Below are positions 1 to 13,299 of a stretch of 64,000 bases of DNA, piece after piece. The stretch lies in contig NC_079147.1 of assembly GCF_945859685.1 (NCBI RefSeq), forward strand, positions 261,816,572 through 261,880,571, written 5' to 3'. This stretch comes from Eupeodes corollae (taxonomy: Eukaryota > Arthropoda > Insecta > Diptera > Syrphidae). Position numbers and translations under genes: made by a program. The notes below the pieces were generated by a model. That model saw nothing but the letters and a program-made list of their open reading frames with translations. It was not told the origin of the DNA and made no database searches. How positions within the stretch are numbered: position 1 is the stretch's first letter; each line of letters starts with the position of its first letter.

Positions 1-497
1 TCACACCTCCGGACGCAAGAGGGCATTAAGCAGTGACTTTTTGTGAATGTAATGGTCTCTCATCAATTACTTGAGGGTTCTTAGAAACCAAATACGACAA
101 TTTTGTTTATTAACAGACCTACCGAGTGAGAAATGTGCTTCGTCGCTGAAGAAAAAATTGTTCGAAAAATCGCTGTCTACCACCACGTTATGAATGGTCA
201 GCTGGATGTTGGTGTAGATCCAAATGCAAAATAAGCCATAATGTGCCGTAAGAAAGTACTTATTCCTGAGTACACCTTGGAGTGTTCGGCAACACTTTTA
301 CTTACAACAGCGATATTTTCAATGGTACAGCAAAACCAATCCAGTCTCTTCAAATTTTTACAATTATGCCAATTGCTTGCGTAGTCGGACGATTATATAA
401 ACCATAAATTCCTCATAATGTGGCTGTGGCAGAATCACCATTTTTGAAGTAGGTTTTGACAATTTGTATGCGTTGTGCGATAGCTAATAGATCCATT
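1..497 (-). mobile_element. Mariner-like transposase relic, N-terminal half
   Basis: Read on the minus strand, this stretch begins with an ATG near 496 and a helix-turn-helix-like N-terminus (MDLLAIAQRIQIVKTYF, then NRPTTQAIG). Further along come FSDEAHFS (bases about 127-150) and NKQNCR/ENPQVI-like sequence, ending at the window edge. These phrases are typical of a Tc1/mariner-superfamily transposase family that is common in insects. SDEAHF normally carries the first catalytic aspartate. Stops and frame changes interrupt the frame, and the segment between the N-terminus and SDEAHF is shortened. The element is therefore dead, and it runs off the start of the window. No terminal inverted repeat was found on the right side. 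Family is fairly certain; exact subfamily is not. Confidence 0.7.
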
Positions 498-3400
498 TTC
501 GAAAATGTCAGACTTTCAACTGAAAAAAAATTAATTTGACAGATGTTGAATTTCAGCCCTATACTTTTGAAAATGCAAAAAAGGATAGCCCGTTAGTTAA
601 TATTGTTTTAAGACATAATATGTAGCAGATCAAAGTAATAGATTAACTTCATGAGCTATCAGACTTTTTTGAAACGCTCGCCGTAGGCTTCAGGTCCTTA
701 CTAAAAGATCCTATAGCTTAATGAAGCAAAAGTCGGAGTACGTCTAATATTTATTTAGTTAATATTGTGCCATGACCTGATGATTATTTATATTCAAAAA
801 TATGAAGTATTCCTTACAAGTCTGCGAATTAAGGTTTATAAGTTTAGCAATTACACCTGGAATTGCCAACACTATTTAGAGTGGTTTATATATAACTTTT
901 TTTTTCTTAATATCTTCAAAACAGTTTAAGTAATTAAAAATGTTTTTTCAATTGCCGATAAGACTTTTAAATATTTAAGTTTTCTTACGATATTTAAACA
1001 CATTAAAAATTGTCCTATTGTTCTGTATTTTCGTAGAAAGAAGGAATCCCAAACTTATGGATAATGAACGTTTTCACAAAACAAACATCAGACATTTTGA
1101 TAAATGTCAAAGTTTTTAGTTTCGACTAATTTACCAAACAATTGTCAATTCTTATTTGAGTTTATTTTTTTTAACGTAAGATGGTCGTTTTCCTCATAAA
1201 AAGTATCGTTTCTTTAAGCCAACAACAATTTTATTATGAAGACCTATATTTTTTGTTCCAGATCTAGATTTCGTGAACCTTTTTTGCACCTTTCTTTTAA
1301 AAATAATGTTTTATATGAGAGATTCTAAGCTTACTGTCTTTGATTCGTTAAAATCTTACATAGTTTAATTTTTAGAGAGCAAACAAAAAAAAAACTAAAA
1401 TTCAAAACTGAAAATCGCTAACTTTTAAATTTATTTATTTCCATAATTTATTTATGAGCATAATATAACTCAATGAATCAAAATTGTATCATCATAATCA
1501 ATTATACTTAAATACACCTACCGCCTCCGCAATATTGTCTTATTTTTTTTTTCAAATCAACATCAATCATTATTTACGCTTTGTGTCATTTCAAAATTAA
1601 TACCTATTTCTGCATAAATTTTATTATTCAAAATCAAATTGAAACCTAATGCCAACAAACCATTCGTTTATTTTTTTCACTCGATGACACTGAAAAAACA
1701 CCAAATTTAAACTCGTTTCTCACATAAGCGCGCTCTTGCTTTAGGTAATTTAAAGGTGTCGCCTAATGTCTAGACAAAATAAAGCAGTCAGTCTTTTCGG
1801 TGCCAGAATAAAATAAAAACAAACCTCGATAGAAAAAGACAAAAAATTATTTAAAAAACCTGCCAAAAACATTCAAATACCGTTTGGTTTTTGTGCTTTT
1901 TTTAAACTTCCAGATATTCATCTCACACCTATTAACTCTTTCCGCCCAATTAACATTTCAATATTGCGCAAGCACACGCTGTGTGGGGGCTTCTCTTACC
2001 TGGAATTCGGATATTCGGTGGCCATCCAGTGTTATGTGTTGTGTATGTTATGAAATCTGAAACCCTTTAGCGACCACCAAGTTCGCTTCTCTTTTCTTTT
2101 TTTTTTTGAACGACTTGAAATTTCTGCCATCATAATTCACGCACAGTAGGACAGAATTGTGTTCTAAAGAAAAACGAGAAGGTATCCGTAATATGGCCAA
2201 AAGGAATCTTCGATATGATTTTGCAGTCAAAACAAAAAACCAAACACATTTTTTCCATCCCAAAATTTGGGTATCATTCGATTGGATGTTTCCAGTTTTG
2301 GTAAGTTCCAAAAACAAAAAAGTTATTCTCTTTAAATATGCGCCTTGTGTCCCATAATTCTGATAAAGGAATAAGAGAAGTTTCGGATCCAGAGGAGAGT
2401 GCCACCAACGTTGATCCGGCCGACTGGCGCTTACACACTACACCCATATTGGTATCGAAAGTCAGAAGGAATTGGAGGTTCTTGGAGTCTTTTTGGGTGC
2501 TGGACTCACTATACTCAGCAAAAACCGTTTATCCAGACAGACAGGAGATATAATGTGTGCGTGATGCATCCAGTGTTATGTAGATATAGGATACCAAAGC
2601 CAAAGGAACATGTTTCGCGGTCCATTGAAGACATTTAGCTGGATCAGGTTAATTATTGTTGTATTCATTGCTGTGGTATTCAATATCCGCACAGTCCTTG
2701 GGAACGCCTTTGACGCGTATTTTAAAGAAACAAATGTACAAAAAAGGCTCCACGAAGTCGGCGCGGGTGGTGGCGACCGTTAACGCATATATAGACACTA
2801 GTTTTATCTTTATGTAGGTATATGGAAATTCGGTAAAATATGAGTGCGTTAGTGTGTGCCCTGCAGGAGGCTTGGACTTCGCGGCGATTTAACGGCAACC
2901 TCATGTCAATGAGCTGGGTAATCGAAAGTGAATTCTTTAAGATGATTTATTGGTTTGGACTTAATTGGGCTATAAAAGTGTGTTTATGGGTACACAGACA
3001 TATTGGATCTTGCAAGGATACGCTCATACAATTTTTTGATTGATATAAATGCATTTTGATTGATAGATTAGATGCTATTTATGGGCATTGAGGCAGCATT
3101 TTTAAGGATTAATGGTTTTTTGAAATGCATGTAAGTTTGCAATAAAAAAAATTAACTCAGCTAAAAGGTTCTAGCAGTGTTCATGGTCTATTTTATGGGT
3201 CTATGTTTATTTCAAGTTTATATGATGATGGATAGGTTTTAACGTTATTGAATTCTGCTGAACTATTAAAAAACATTATATATATTTTACTTAAACAATT
3301 AAGAGAAAGATGATGTTGTGTATGGTTTGAGATCTTGTAGACAGGGATGCTATATAAAAATGAGTAACTCTTGTCTAGTTAAACTTTATTGCCTTTAAGG

Positions 3401-4009
3401 TATATGTTTTTATCTCAGCATCTTTCAGTGTAAATTGAAGAAAAAAATAATAAACAAGAAATTGCAAGCAGAAATGCAGTCACTCTATACATTATTATCT
3501 TAAGAACCAGTAGAGACATCGACTTCAATCGGTTTAGGACTCGATGCGGTACCGTGAATTAAGCCCAATCGCAATAAAACCAACTTTCAAAAATTGGCCT
3601 TATTTCATTTTACCCTAACAAGGTTAAACAAAGCCAAATTGGAGTTATTTCCCTGCACTGTGCCTAAGTAGGGCGTTGAAGCAGTAAAGGATGCCCGCCC
3701 TTACATATATCGATATTTATACTCGCTGTAAAAATAAATGGGTCTTATTTCATAAAATAATTTGGCCTAATTTGTTTTTGTCATTGTACACTATGACAAC
3801 CTGCTGAGATTTCGCCTCTTTTTTAAAGTGCAATAAGGAGAGTTTTTCGAATTTGATCATATTTCACTTGGCTTTATTTCAAGGCATCGCTTGATACTTA
3901 TCGAATTTCTTTTTAGAATTACAAATTTATTTTTTTGGAAGTTTCCAAGGAATTTAAACAAAGTCAAGAACGAGGTGTTTCTTTGAAAACCAAGTAAAAA
4001 AACCTAACA
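498..4009. other. No gene recognised; AT-rich with two mixed-composition patches
   Basis: No coding region, RNA gene or known repeat was recognised here. Two patches, about 1,930-2,040 and 2,340-2,900, are clearly less AT-biased than their surroundings. Short open frames occur there, for example 2,338-2,553, but with no family resemblance. They could be conserved non-coding host DNA or old repeat remains. Confidence 0.4.
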
Positions 4010-6575
4010 GGCTTGCCCTTTTCTACAAAAACGTAGGGGGACATCGTAGTAAGACTACTAACTTTTGTTTTAAATCCCAATCATTCCCACACGACAAATT
4101 CGTTTTGATAGAAACTTGACTTAATTTAAGCTTATCTGACACAGAACTTTTCAGTCAAGATTTCAAAGTTTACAGATATGATCATCATGTTGGTAATGCA
4201 AAGGATCTAGGTGAAAGTGTTCTCATTGCTTTTCCGTTTGAACTATCAAAATAACTGATCTGTATACATTTAATGGTACAACGTTCATATTCCTCCAAAA
4301 AGGACATTACACACTACTCAGCACATAAATGAACAGGGTAGAGAACACAGCACCTTGAGCGACTAGACTTTTTAAGGCGATAACAACACAAAACATTAAT
4401 ACAAGACAGAATGACAGAAGAGAAAGAAGAACAGGTAGCAAGAACACATGACAACAACACGCGGTAGGTTTCGAGACGACGGTCTATCTATCTACTAACC
4501 ACGCTCACTGATGCTTGATTTCGGTGATCGAGGGTACCGAAGCTTAATCAATGACTACGCCGTTGCTTTCCTCCAAAAATTCAAGAGTCTGTTTATAGCG
4601 AATTTGTCCTTCTCGGACATCAATATTTTACTTCTAGGTGATTTGAATTTACCACAAATTGAGTGGATTCCATCCGAAGACGAATACTGCCTTAAAGTAT
4701 CTCCTTCTTCTTCACGATTGGAACTATCTCTTCTCAATAAAATCCTTCTTATTGACTTACAGCAAACAAGTTGTTTTAAAAATTCAAAAAATCGAATTCT
4801 CGAATTAGTATTTTCTTCTGACGCTATTAGCACTCTTGTTCTAGGAATCTAGATCAGGAATGACTAATATTGATAAATATCACCCCCCTTGGACATTTTT
4901 CTTGACTTAAGTAATCACCTTACTGAACACAGTAATTCCTTTGATTGCTTATATAATTCTAACTTCAGAAGAGCTGATTTCTAGCTGTTGTATGAAGATT
5001 TAACCATTTCTGTCATTGCTGATACGTTATTATTTTCTAATATTGACGAAGCAGTTTCAAATTTTTATAAGATCCTTAATAATTGTTTAAAAAAAATGTA
5101 CCTTTAAAGAAATCAAGAAATACAAACTTTATCCACCCTTGCTACACGAAAGAATTGCGTTTACTTCGAAACAAAAGAAATAAGCCATGGAAAACTTATC
5201 TCAAAACTCTGTCTCCAATCAGCTACTCTTTTTATGTTCAAATTTTTAACGAATTTATTTCCCTTTCTAATTTTGTATATGCTATTTATGTTACTGATAT
5301 GGGCACTTCTTTGAAAGAGAATCCTAAAAATGTTTGGAAACTTGTTGACTTAAAGAAAAAATCAGAGGGCTTTCCGGTTAACTTCAGTTACAAGAGACTT
5401 TCATTAGATAGAACTGTTGATATCAACAGAATTTCCGTGAACCATTTGTTAATAACACTAAAGAAGTTGATGCTTGAGCTGTAGTCACATTTCTGTGCTA
5501 CTCTGAAGCCTTGGTCCTTGAACTTTTTTCCGCGTTAAATGATAAGTGCTTAGCCGGTCAAGATGGCATTCCCCCGATAGTATTAAAAAAGTGTAGTAAT
5601 GCTTTAGTTGAACCCCTTGCGTTCTTAGTCAAACTTTCTCTAAAAAGAGGAAAATTTACCATAATATGGAAGAATTAATTTCTAACACCAATGTTCAAAC
5701 GCTTTAGAATAAGATTATGAAGTTCACTGAGTAAACACTGACTTTTTTTAAGCTTTTTACCAACTTAGCCACGGAATTATTTTATTTAAACTTAAGGCTC
5801 TTGGGTTTCCACCATTTTTCTCATATCATACCTTGAAAACAGATCATATAAGGTAAAATTTAGAAATTGTCATTCTGAACCTCTCGTTGCTCAATCTGGT
5901 GCTCCCTAGGGAAGCCTTCTTGGCCCTTTTCTATTCATCCTGTCTATTAACGAAGTATCGTCATGTCTACGCTCAAGTGAAGTTCTTAATGAATGAAGAC
6001 ATAAACATTATAAACAATAAAGTCCACCCAAGATCGTATCCTTTTACAAGCCGACATTGATAGTTTCACGAATCGGTAGCGTATTTGATTTATTGTATAT
6101 CACAGCAAAAACTCTGTTGCGTCTCCACATTTAAAGATTTAGGTGTTCATTTTTGTTCCAACTTAGAATTTACACATCACATTAATTTTATTGTTATTTA
6201 AACAAGTTATATGCTTACTTTTATAAATCGCTGTGCAAAGGAGTTCAATGATCCCTATGTTACTCTTTCTTTGTACAATTGTCATGTTCGTCCTCATCTT
6301 GACCATGCTTCGCAGGTATGTACTCCCTATTACGAAATTCATAAAAAACTTATTGAATCAATTAAACATAATTTCATTCGCTTTGCCCTAAAGCGTTTTC
6401 CTGTCTCCCTATGAACATCGTATTCTGATTGTTCTATTGCAATATCTCCATCAAAGGCGTGTTAATAATGACTTAATATTTTTTTCGTAACTTAAACGGT
6501 TCATCGATTGATTTAAATTTAAATAAAGAGGGATTGAAATCATTGTTTAGAACCAGTGCTCCACTATCGTAAACG
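4010..6575 (+). mobile_element. Non-LTR retrotransposon relic (CR1/jockey-type), endonuclease plus reverse transcriptase
   Basis: The stretch begins with a decayed endonuclease: FYKNVGGHRSKT at about 4,021, the usual start of an AP-like endonuclease, then SDTELFSQDFKVYRYDHH. At 4,511-4,852 an open segment has GDLNLPQIEW and NRILELVFS, the late endonuclease motifs carrying catalytic D and N. A linker follows at 5,083-5,484 (basic, with NPKNVWKLV). A broken reverse transcriptase comes next: DGIPPIVLKKC near 5,560, a GSLLGPFLFIL motif near 5,910, and a C-terminal segment at 6,211-6,414 (VRPHLDHASQV, NFIRFALKRFP). Many stops and frameshifts show it is inactive. Domain order and motifs fit CR1/jockey-group LINEs of flies. 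The untranslated ends cannot be fixed. Confidence 0.8.
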
Positions 6576-7979
6576 TCTTTATTTTGTTTAACAATAATAA
6601 TTCATGTGTCAAATGTTAATAGTTATTACGTTTTGTGTTTTGTGCGTGTGTTAGGCTATGATTGTATTATTTTTTTATTAACAACTAACATATACACTTA
6701 TAATGGGCCTCTGATTGTAGTTTGAAGCTTGCTATAAGCTAACTACTTTCTGAAAAAAATCCTAAGTGTATAAATGATCCCATTCTTTGAAAGGCATATT
6801 TTTAATCAACATGACAAAAACTTCTTAAGTTCACAAACATCTGTACGTATTTTATTTGCTTTTATCAAAACCTTTTAAATTAAGAATTTTTAAAATGGTC
6901 TATTTTACAAAAAAAAAAGTTTTAAAACAAAACGATCAAAGGAGCACCTTAAATTAGTTGTATCTTTTTATTTTATTTTAAGCTTATTATGTAATTTCCC
7001 TAAAACCTGTCTTATAGAATTTCATCTTGAGTTTTAACTACATTTAAACGTCTAGAGCTAGGCAAATCGCCCATATACTTATTGCTTAGGGAAAATTCTA
7101 TGTTGGTCTGTTACCTTTATGACATAAGCTTCAGGGGGTTCAATCCGCTTAGCTAACCTACTCGCAACTAACATGTTAAGTCAGTGGGATTGTGCAATTT
7201 GCACTACACACGTTCGAGCTTACCTCTACTCTCCCACTAGCTTCTTGTTCTTTTTATTTTTGTTCATCATAAGAATGAAATACCAGAGCTAAGTGCTGAT
7301 CGTTTAGGTGTAATTATAATAATTCTTACATAAGATGCCTTAAAGCAAAAACAAAAAAAAAAACTACTAGAATGATGCAAGATGAAGTAACTTAAGTTAC
7401 TGTGCTGGCTCATTATTGTTTTATGTCGGCTTAAAGACAGCTGAGAGATTGAGACTATGTGGCAATAGGAAATGAGAAAGACTTAATTTAAAGCTAAGTT
7501 CTTATGGGTAATTTCCTTCTATTTTCTTTCTTTTTCTTAATATAAAAGGTAGAAATTATTCTTAAAAGGATTCCTTACTTTTGAGTCCCCCGTTATGTTT
7601 CAAGATTTCAATGGGTTACCAAATCGATCCCACACTCTCGGACTTAAACCACCACTGCACTGTTTCCATTAGATCATTGAACTCAACAATATAGTCCTTA
7701 AGTGGAAAATTTCTAACTTTAAGTGCTGCATGCATACACTACTTATATGCAGGTATAGATAGTTAAGGTTTATTCTGCATTTGTAATGTATTGCTATAAA
7801 AGTGGGCGTCAAAAGTAGAAAAAAGAAGAAGAAGAATAAACCCTCTATAGAACCCATTCTCTGTAGATCTGCAGCAATCAATAAAATACCTACAAAAAGA
7901 CGAAATAAGAGCCAACATGTACCTTCTCTCTCGACAACCTTATTCTGCCTTTAAAAGGACACAAAATTCAAATTATATA
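6576..7979. other. No gene recognised
   Basis: AT-rich sequence with poly-A and poly-T runs. No coding potential, RNA gene or repeat family was recognised. Short open frames on both strands are of the length expected by chance. Confidence 0.4.
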
Positions 7980-8200
7980 TCCAAATGAACTCACATCCAT
8001 CTATTCACTACCGCCACCACCACCGCACCGCACTGCACTGCTGCTGCTGCTGCACCCGCTTTAAGAATGAAAAAGTCAATAAAAGTTCGCATTTATTCAA
8101 TTCGAAGAAGGTGTGAACACATATAGTGAACTTCTCTAAGTCTTTTTTTTTTGGTATTCCTTCCAAAGTTCCAACCATGCATCGTCGTCGTCGTTCTTAG
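7980..8200. repeat. Trinucleotide microsatellites (CCA, CTG, CGT)
   Basis: Short runs of CCACCACCAC, CTGCTGCTGCTGCTG (around 8,038-8,052) and CGTCGTCGTCG (around 8,181-8,191) sit in sequence with more G and C than its surroundings. Such clusters are common in introns and regulatory DNA of flies. No function can be assigned. Confidence 0.55.
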
Positions 8201-8373
8201 AGAACTACAAGTCTTATATGTACTTTGTGGAAAATCTACAATGTATCAAGTACAGTAAACTTCTGCAATATCATGGCGACTCTGTTTGCCCCTGCAGACA
8301 TAAACTTATATAGTTACATTCTTTTGGCCATCATCATAGAAAGAGAGTATGTGACTACCACTTTTCTGGTGCT

Positions 8374-8727
8374 ATGCAACTTCTGCTGCTATTGCTGCTT
8401 TTGGGTGCTGTTTTGATGGTGCTGGCTGATGCTGATGCTGTTGTAGCAATTCACATTCAAGTGGCCAGAAGATCTGTTCAAATATTTGTTTTTGCCCAAG
8501 CAGCACAAGAACCACATTTTGTGACTTGGGGTCGCGATTTATTCTCTCATTGCAACGCGAACAATTGCATTAAGGAGCCACTTACATTTCTGGCAACCAA
8601 AACGGCAAGCAGCAGTCAAGAATTGCATAGAATGATACTTACAAATGCCAGGGGCGTATTATGGGATTTAAGCAGCCTTGATGGTAAATTAATGCCCTGG
8701 AGGTTCTTTTGTATATTCTTATTCTAG
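8374..8727 (+). other. Unproven 117-codon open frame with leucine-rich N-terminus
   Basis: An ATG-started frame begins MQLLLLLLLLGAVLMVLADA, which looks like a signal peptide. However, the DNA here is a degenerate CTG/GCTGAT microsatellite, which gives leucine/alanine/aspartate runs in any frame. The remaining ~95 residues have no recognised domain. The segment about 8,440-8,700 is more complex in composition than its surroundings, with GCAATTG, GAGAG and ATAAATCGCG words on the minus strand. It could equally be a conserved non-coding regulatory block. I lean against a real gene. Confidence 0.15.
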
Positions 8728-11700
8728 ATTTTAATGCTTTTATCTTGCAGCTAAGTTTTTGAACTAATCTTTCAATTTTTTCTTACTTATGAAAACCTGT
8801 CTGTTTTGAACTAGAAAATGCCATTGCTAAATGACTTAAATAAAATTCCACAAAGGCATGTTTTTTTGGATTTAAACCTTGAATCGTTAGATTTTACAAA
8901 TTTTGTGGATGATGGATGCGCTTTTCTTGATAAAATAACTTAAATTTTCAGCTGAAATGGCGCCCAACGTTTCTAAAAGAAAAGTACGACTCTGGATTAA
9001 TCCTGAGATGTAAAGAGGATTTCTATATAGTGTTAACATGATGTGTGTGTTGTTTTTGCTAGCCCCAGGCAAAAATGATTCAAAAATGTCTGATAGTGTT
9101 GGCTTAAGCCTCCTTCTATAGATTCTACACATTTTACAAAAAAAAAAAAACACCACACACCATCACTTTAAGTGTCATACACCTCTTAGATATAGAAAAA
9201 TCCCCTCATTAATGTCCAAGTCTTAGAAAAAAAAGTGGGCAAATAAAGAGGGAGTAAGAGTAATCCCTTTTTCGTGAACTGATCATATAACACAGAGACA
9301 CATCCACACAAAGACTCAGACTCGGGAGCTGATTTAATCTCTCGGAAGTCTGCAACTTTGAATTATGATCGTGATGACAGTTCTGTGATTCTATTATGTT
9401 TGTTTGGTTGTTCTGGTGATTATGGATTTGCTATGAGACGAGACGTGTCTTAAAACGAGGATTTAAAAAAAGATTTGTGTTTGCTCTTGACTTTGGGTTT
9501 TGATATGTTTAGTAATTTGAGTGACATAATTCGAATACTTGACGCCAAATCAATTTGTATATTATTTTTTGTTTGCTAAAAAGAAAAACAAAATCAAAAA
9601 AAAAAAGGCAAATTTCGTGACTTCTTTAAAGGAGGCTAATTAAAAGCCAAGAAAATAAATCATTGTTCTCCTACGATTTTGGTATGAATCATACAAACTT
9701 TAAAATACTGATGAATTGTCATTCCTGATTACCGATGGGTGCGTTTTTTCTTCTCATTCTTGACGCCATGTATAAGATAATCAGCCGGAAGACAAGCCTT
9801 CATTGTCAGTTGTCGTTCTTGTCATCTTATCGTGTTCTTTTTCATTTTTGTTTGTAATGATTTGTTTGTGTTTATGTAAAACATGACTGGTATGTAACCT
9901 TCAATATGGTCTTAAAGCCTCAAGTAAAGATCTGCATGGCGGCGGAGTTTTGTATGTACCTAGGTACACAAATATTTGTGGTGTGAGTAAAAAAGCTTTC
10001 AATGTAAACTAATTACCAGTTAGTGAATGACTACCTATAGTTGAATTGTTTAAACATATAAATTACTATTCATTGCTGAACTGTCTTTTGAAGGTCAAAT
10101 TTTATTTTTCTGCAGAGTCTCCAAAATGTGCCAACAAAAATATCTTGAAGTGAATACAACTGAAAATATTAAATATTTGTTTGAAAACAAAGTGAATTTA
10201 TAATATAAGCAAAACAAAAGAGCTGATATGCAAACTTGAAAAATCCTTGACAAGCCTTTGAAGCGAAATATACCGAACGACTTCTGGAAATTTTCCATTA
10301 AGTAGTTGTTTTTAGTTTGAAGTTGTGCTATGCATGTTATGGAGATCCTTATATAAGATCATGAGAAGCAGAGTGACTTATCTGGTATTTGTATTTATTT
10401 TTAAAAAAGTTGAAAACTAATATTTATTGTTGGAAGCATGAACAATTTTTAATAGGACGTTGGAGTAGTTATACAACTACTTCTATATTAAAAATTAAGG
10501 TTTTATGTCTTTAATTCAAACTTATGTAAATAAGTTTGGCACCAATACTTTTACGTGTCAAAAATATGAACTTAAAATCGGGGTTAAAAGAAATGTTAGT
10601 ACTTATTTTTCTCAATCAATGTATTTAATTGCAACTAAAAAACCTTACATGAATAATTACAACATAATATTGATTTCCTACTAGTGTCGATGAAGACATA
10701 CAAGCACAACATCGCCTTCAACAACTTACCAATGCAGCAGAACAGATCAACAGGCCAAAAGAAATGTTACTCAATTTTGCTTAGAAGAGAAAAATTATTT
10801 AACAATTTTAATCGAAAGCTGATAAATAGCCACCGATAGAAATATTTTATCTACGAATTTGCTGTTAAATGCCAAGCTAATTTTACCTGTGTCGTAAGTT
10901 AAAAGAAGTGTTACCATATACAAAAACACACCAAAACGTGTGTTCATAATAATTACACCGTTAATTTTGTTATCTTCAAGTTGACATCACGAATTTTTTA
11001 AGCTTTAAAAAGAAAAAATCACAGTTAGTGGTGTACATTAGAGTAGAGACCAGACAACAGGTAGCACGCCCTCTTCTATGACCTGTGCGGGTGGAGTAAG
11101 AGCCAGAGCTAATTGGCATTTTAAAAGTACATACCAACGTCCTACATTATCGACAAAAAATAAGCGAATTTATTAATTATAGATACAAGATATTTTATCA
11201 TCAAACTTGTGAGGAAACAAAAAAGAAACAGACTGATGATGTTTGTATGTTCACTGTTGGATCGCCCAATCGCCTTAGCCATCGCAATCAGCGGGTGCAG
11301 CGAGTGATTTGAGGTAGGTTAGGGTGTAGACACACAGCACACTCGTGCACGCGTGCAGATTTTTCATCCTCAAGACTTCTCACGTTCTGGAATAAGCAAA
11401 AATAAATATATATTTGTGTCTATGTTTAGATATACATTTATATATACAAATCTGTGTAAATTTTGAAGCAGGTTCTTCTGCAGGCATTACAAACACTCAA
11501 TATAAATATATAGATAGAAAGACTCTCAACTCAAGTCTCAAACTCACTATCAACATCCGTCGTGATGCTGAACAAGAAAAAAAATGAAAATACTTTTAAC
11601 AAAATTGTAATACAAACCTGTTCTAACGAAATGCACGCTAGGACTGCGGCCTATAGCATCATCATCATCATCATAGTCGTCTTCTTCGTCGTCGTCATCG

Positions 11701-12059
11701 TCATCATCATTGAGCACGGTGCACATTGAACTTGTGCGATTCTGAATCGATCATGCACCTCGACTTCAATCTTGAGAAAGGAACAATTCTCCATGAAGAT
11801 TGTTTACTTCCTGAAATGGAAATAAAATAAAAGTTCTTCGAGTTTAAATCTTAAATGGAAACTTTAAAGAAACACCCTTTTTCATACAATTCTGTTAACG
11901 ACTATTAAGTAAATCGAAAATGTTTTTAACAAAATAAGCTTTAACTGGGAGCGAGTCAAAATGCTGTATTTTAAAATATTCCATGGTCAAAACTCTACAT
12001 GAAACTGTATGATACTTTCGCACTCATTAGCAGTACCAAATATTTTTTTTAGCCGTACT
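8728..12059. other. No gene recognised; AT-rich with a mixed patch near 11.0-11.8 kb
   Basis: Nothing coding was recognised. The stretch 11,040-11,350 is less AT-biased (GCAATCAGCGGGTGCAGCG, then ACACACAGCACACTCG), and a CATCATCAT/CGTCGTCGT microsatellite lies at about 11,659-11,710. A short open segment at 10,683-10,790 (VDEDIQAQHRLQQL on the + strand) is preceded by a splice-acceptor-like TTTCCTACTAG. It is too short to assign. Confidence 0.35.
11659..11712. repeat. CAT/CGT trinucleotide microsatellite
   Basis: Runs of CATCATCATCAT followed by CGTCGTCGT and CATCATCAT. It is roughly the reverse complement in composition of the GACGAC/GATGAT run at 15,190-15,285. It is simple-sequence DNA with no reading frame of note. 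Confidence 0.7.
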
Positions 12060-13105
12060 TTTACAAAGAATCCCTAAGAATTTACAAGAAGGCACTAAGG
12101 AAATCTGGCACGATAGAAGAAACTTCTGAAGCCTCTAGGTTACGAAAAACGCTTTCAATAATTCCAACTATGCCAAGCTGCTTGAAAAATGCAGACGGCC
12201 CCTGGACAAATTCAAGGAATGAATCGCTGGCCTTGCTACTGGACACTCACTTACTCATTTGGAAACTTACAACCGTTATACACGTTCAAGTCCCAATACA
12301 ACATATCCACAAGGTCTGATCGCGAGGGTCAAGCTGCATTTAATCTGCAGGACCAGATGGAATAACACCAGCAGAGCTACAAAAGACTTCTGACATAATT
12401 GCACCAATCCTTGAGACAAATTTTACCAGCTGCCTTTACCTGGTCCATGTTCCCTCGGGCTGAAAAAAAATTAAAGTTGTTTTTATACTCAAAGGAGGAA
12501 AATGCTCGACAGTCAATCCTTAAGATCTACGAGCTATAAGTCTATCATCATTCCTTCTTAAGATCTTGGAAAGAATGATTGATATCCATTTTAGGGCAAG
12601 TATTGATACAAGACTTCTGTCTTTGTCTCAACATGCCTACTGTTAAGGTTAATCGGTGGAAACTGCGTTACACTCGTTAGCACGCACTGTCGAATATTCT
12701 TTTCATTATAAAGAGTTCATTTTGGTTGCTTTCCTTGACACTGAAGGTGCCTTTAACAACGTTGACACATCTGCAATCACATTTGCACTAACATCTAGAA
12801 ATATAGAGAGTTCGCTTGGGGAGTTAATTCATTTAATGCTGACTTGCAGAATAATTAACTTAAAACTGGGCAACTCTTCTGCCAGTTGATTGGTTAGTAG
12901 AGGGACACTGTAAGGTGGTATTCTATCCCATCTGCTCTGGAACCTAGTGGTAAATGAAATCCTAACTAGTCTGGATGCAGAGGGTTTCAGAGGACGACGT
13001 TGCTATAGCAGTTTCATTAAAGCATCTTAACACCTTAAAAGAACTCTTACAAAATTCCTTAGACAGACTAATAAACTTGCCTAAGTCTGTTCTTTAACTT
13101 TACCT
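12060..13105 (+). mobile_element. LOA-like non-LTR retrotransposon relic (reverse transcriptase)
   Basis: Translation in shifting frames gives a pre-RT linker (SRLRKTLSIIPTMPSCLKNADG near 12,130-12,200, frames broken). RT motifs follow: AISLSSFLL, LSLSQHAY, and an open segment at 12,656-12,889 (VETALHSLARTVEYSF, VAFLDTEGAFNNVDTSAI). Then come a damaged GGILSHLLW at about 12,915 and a DDVAIAVS catalytic-loop remnant near 12,995. SQHAY..G.SVETALH and FLD.EGAFNNV are characteristic of LOA/R1-type LINEs, and the element at 28.25-30.43 kb shares the same motifs. It is 5' and 3' truncated and full of stops. The + strand is the former coding strand. Confidence 0.75.
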
Positions 13106-13108
13106 AAC

Positions 13109-13260
13109 CTAACAGTATTTTAAAATATAGAATTTTGAAAAGCAGAATTAATCTATACAGAATTTTTAGATACAGTATTTGGATCATACAGTATTTTGTA
13201 TATACAGTATTTTGATATACAGTATCTAAAGTACAGTATTATCGCTCATTATCACAGTAT
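13109..13260. repeat. Decayed tandem repeat of a TACAGTATTTTG-like unit
   Basis: The word ACAGTATTTT or close variants (TACAGAATTTT, TACAGTATCT) recurs about eight times in 150 bases with irregular spacing of roughly 15-25 bases. This is a degenerate minisatellite adjoining the LOA-like relic. It may be a LINE 3' tail or an independent expansion. Confidence 0.6.
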
Positions 13261-13299
13261 CTTAACCCCAAGCAGTCGGCTTATTAAATATAAGTCTTG

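Noticed and set aside
10683..10850. Exon-like segment after TTTCCTACTAG, with VDEDIQAQHRLQQL
   Set aside because: Too short, two frames are open equally well, and no donor or neighbour exon supports it. A faint LINE resemblance is possible but not enough to call.
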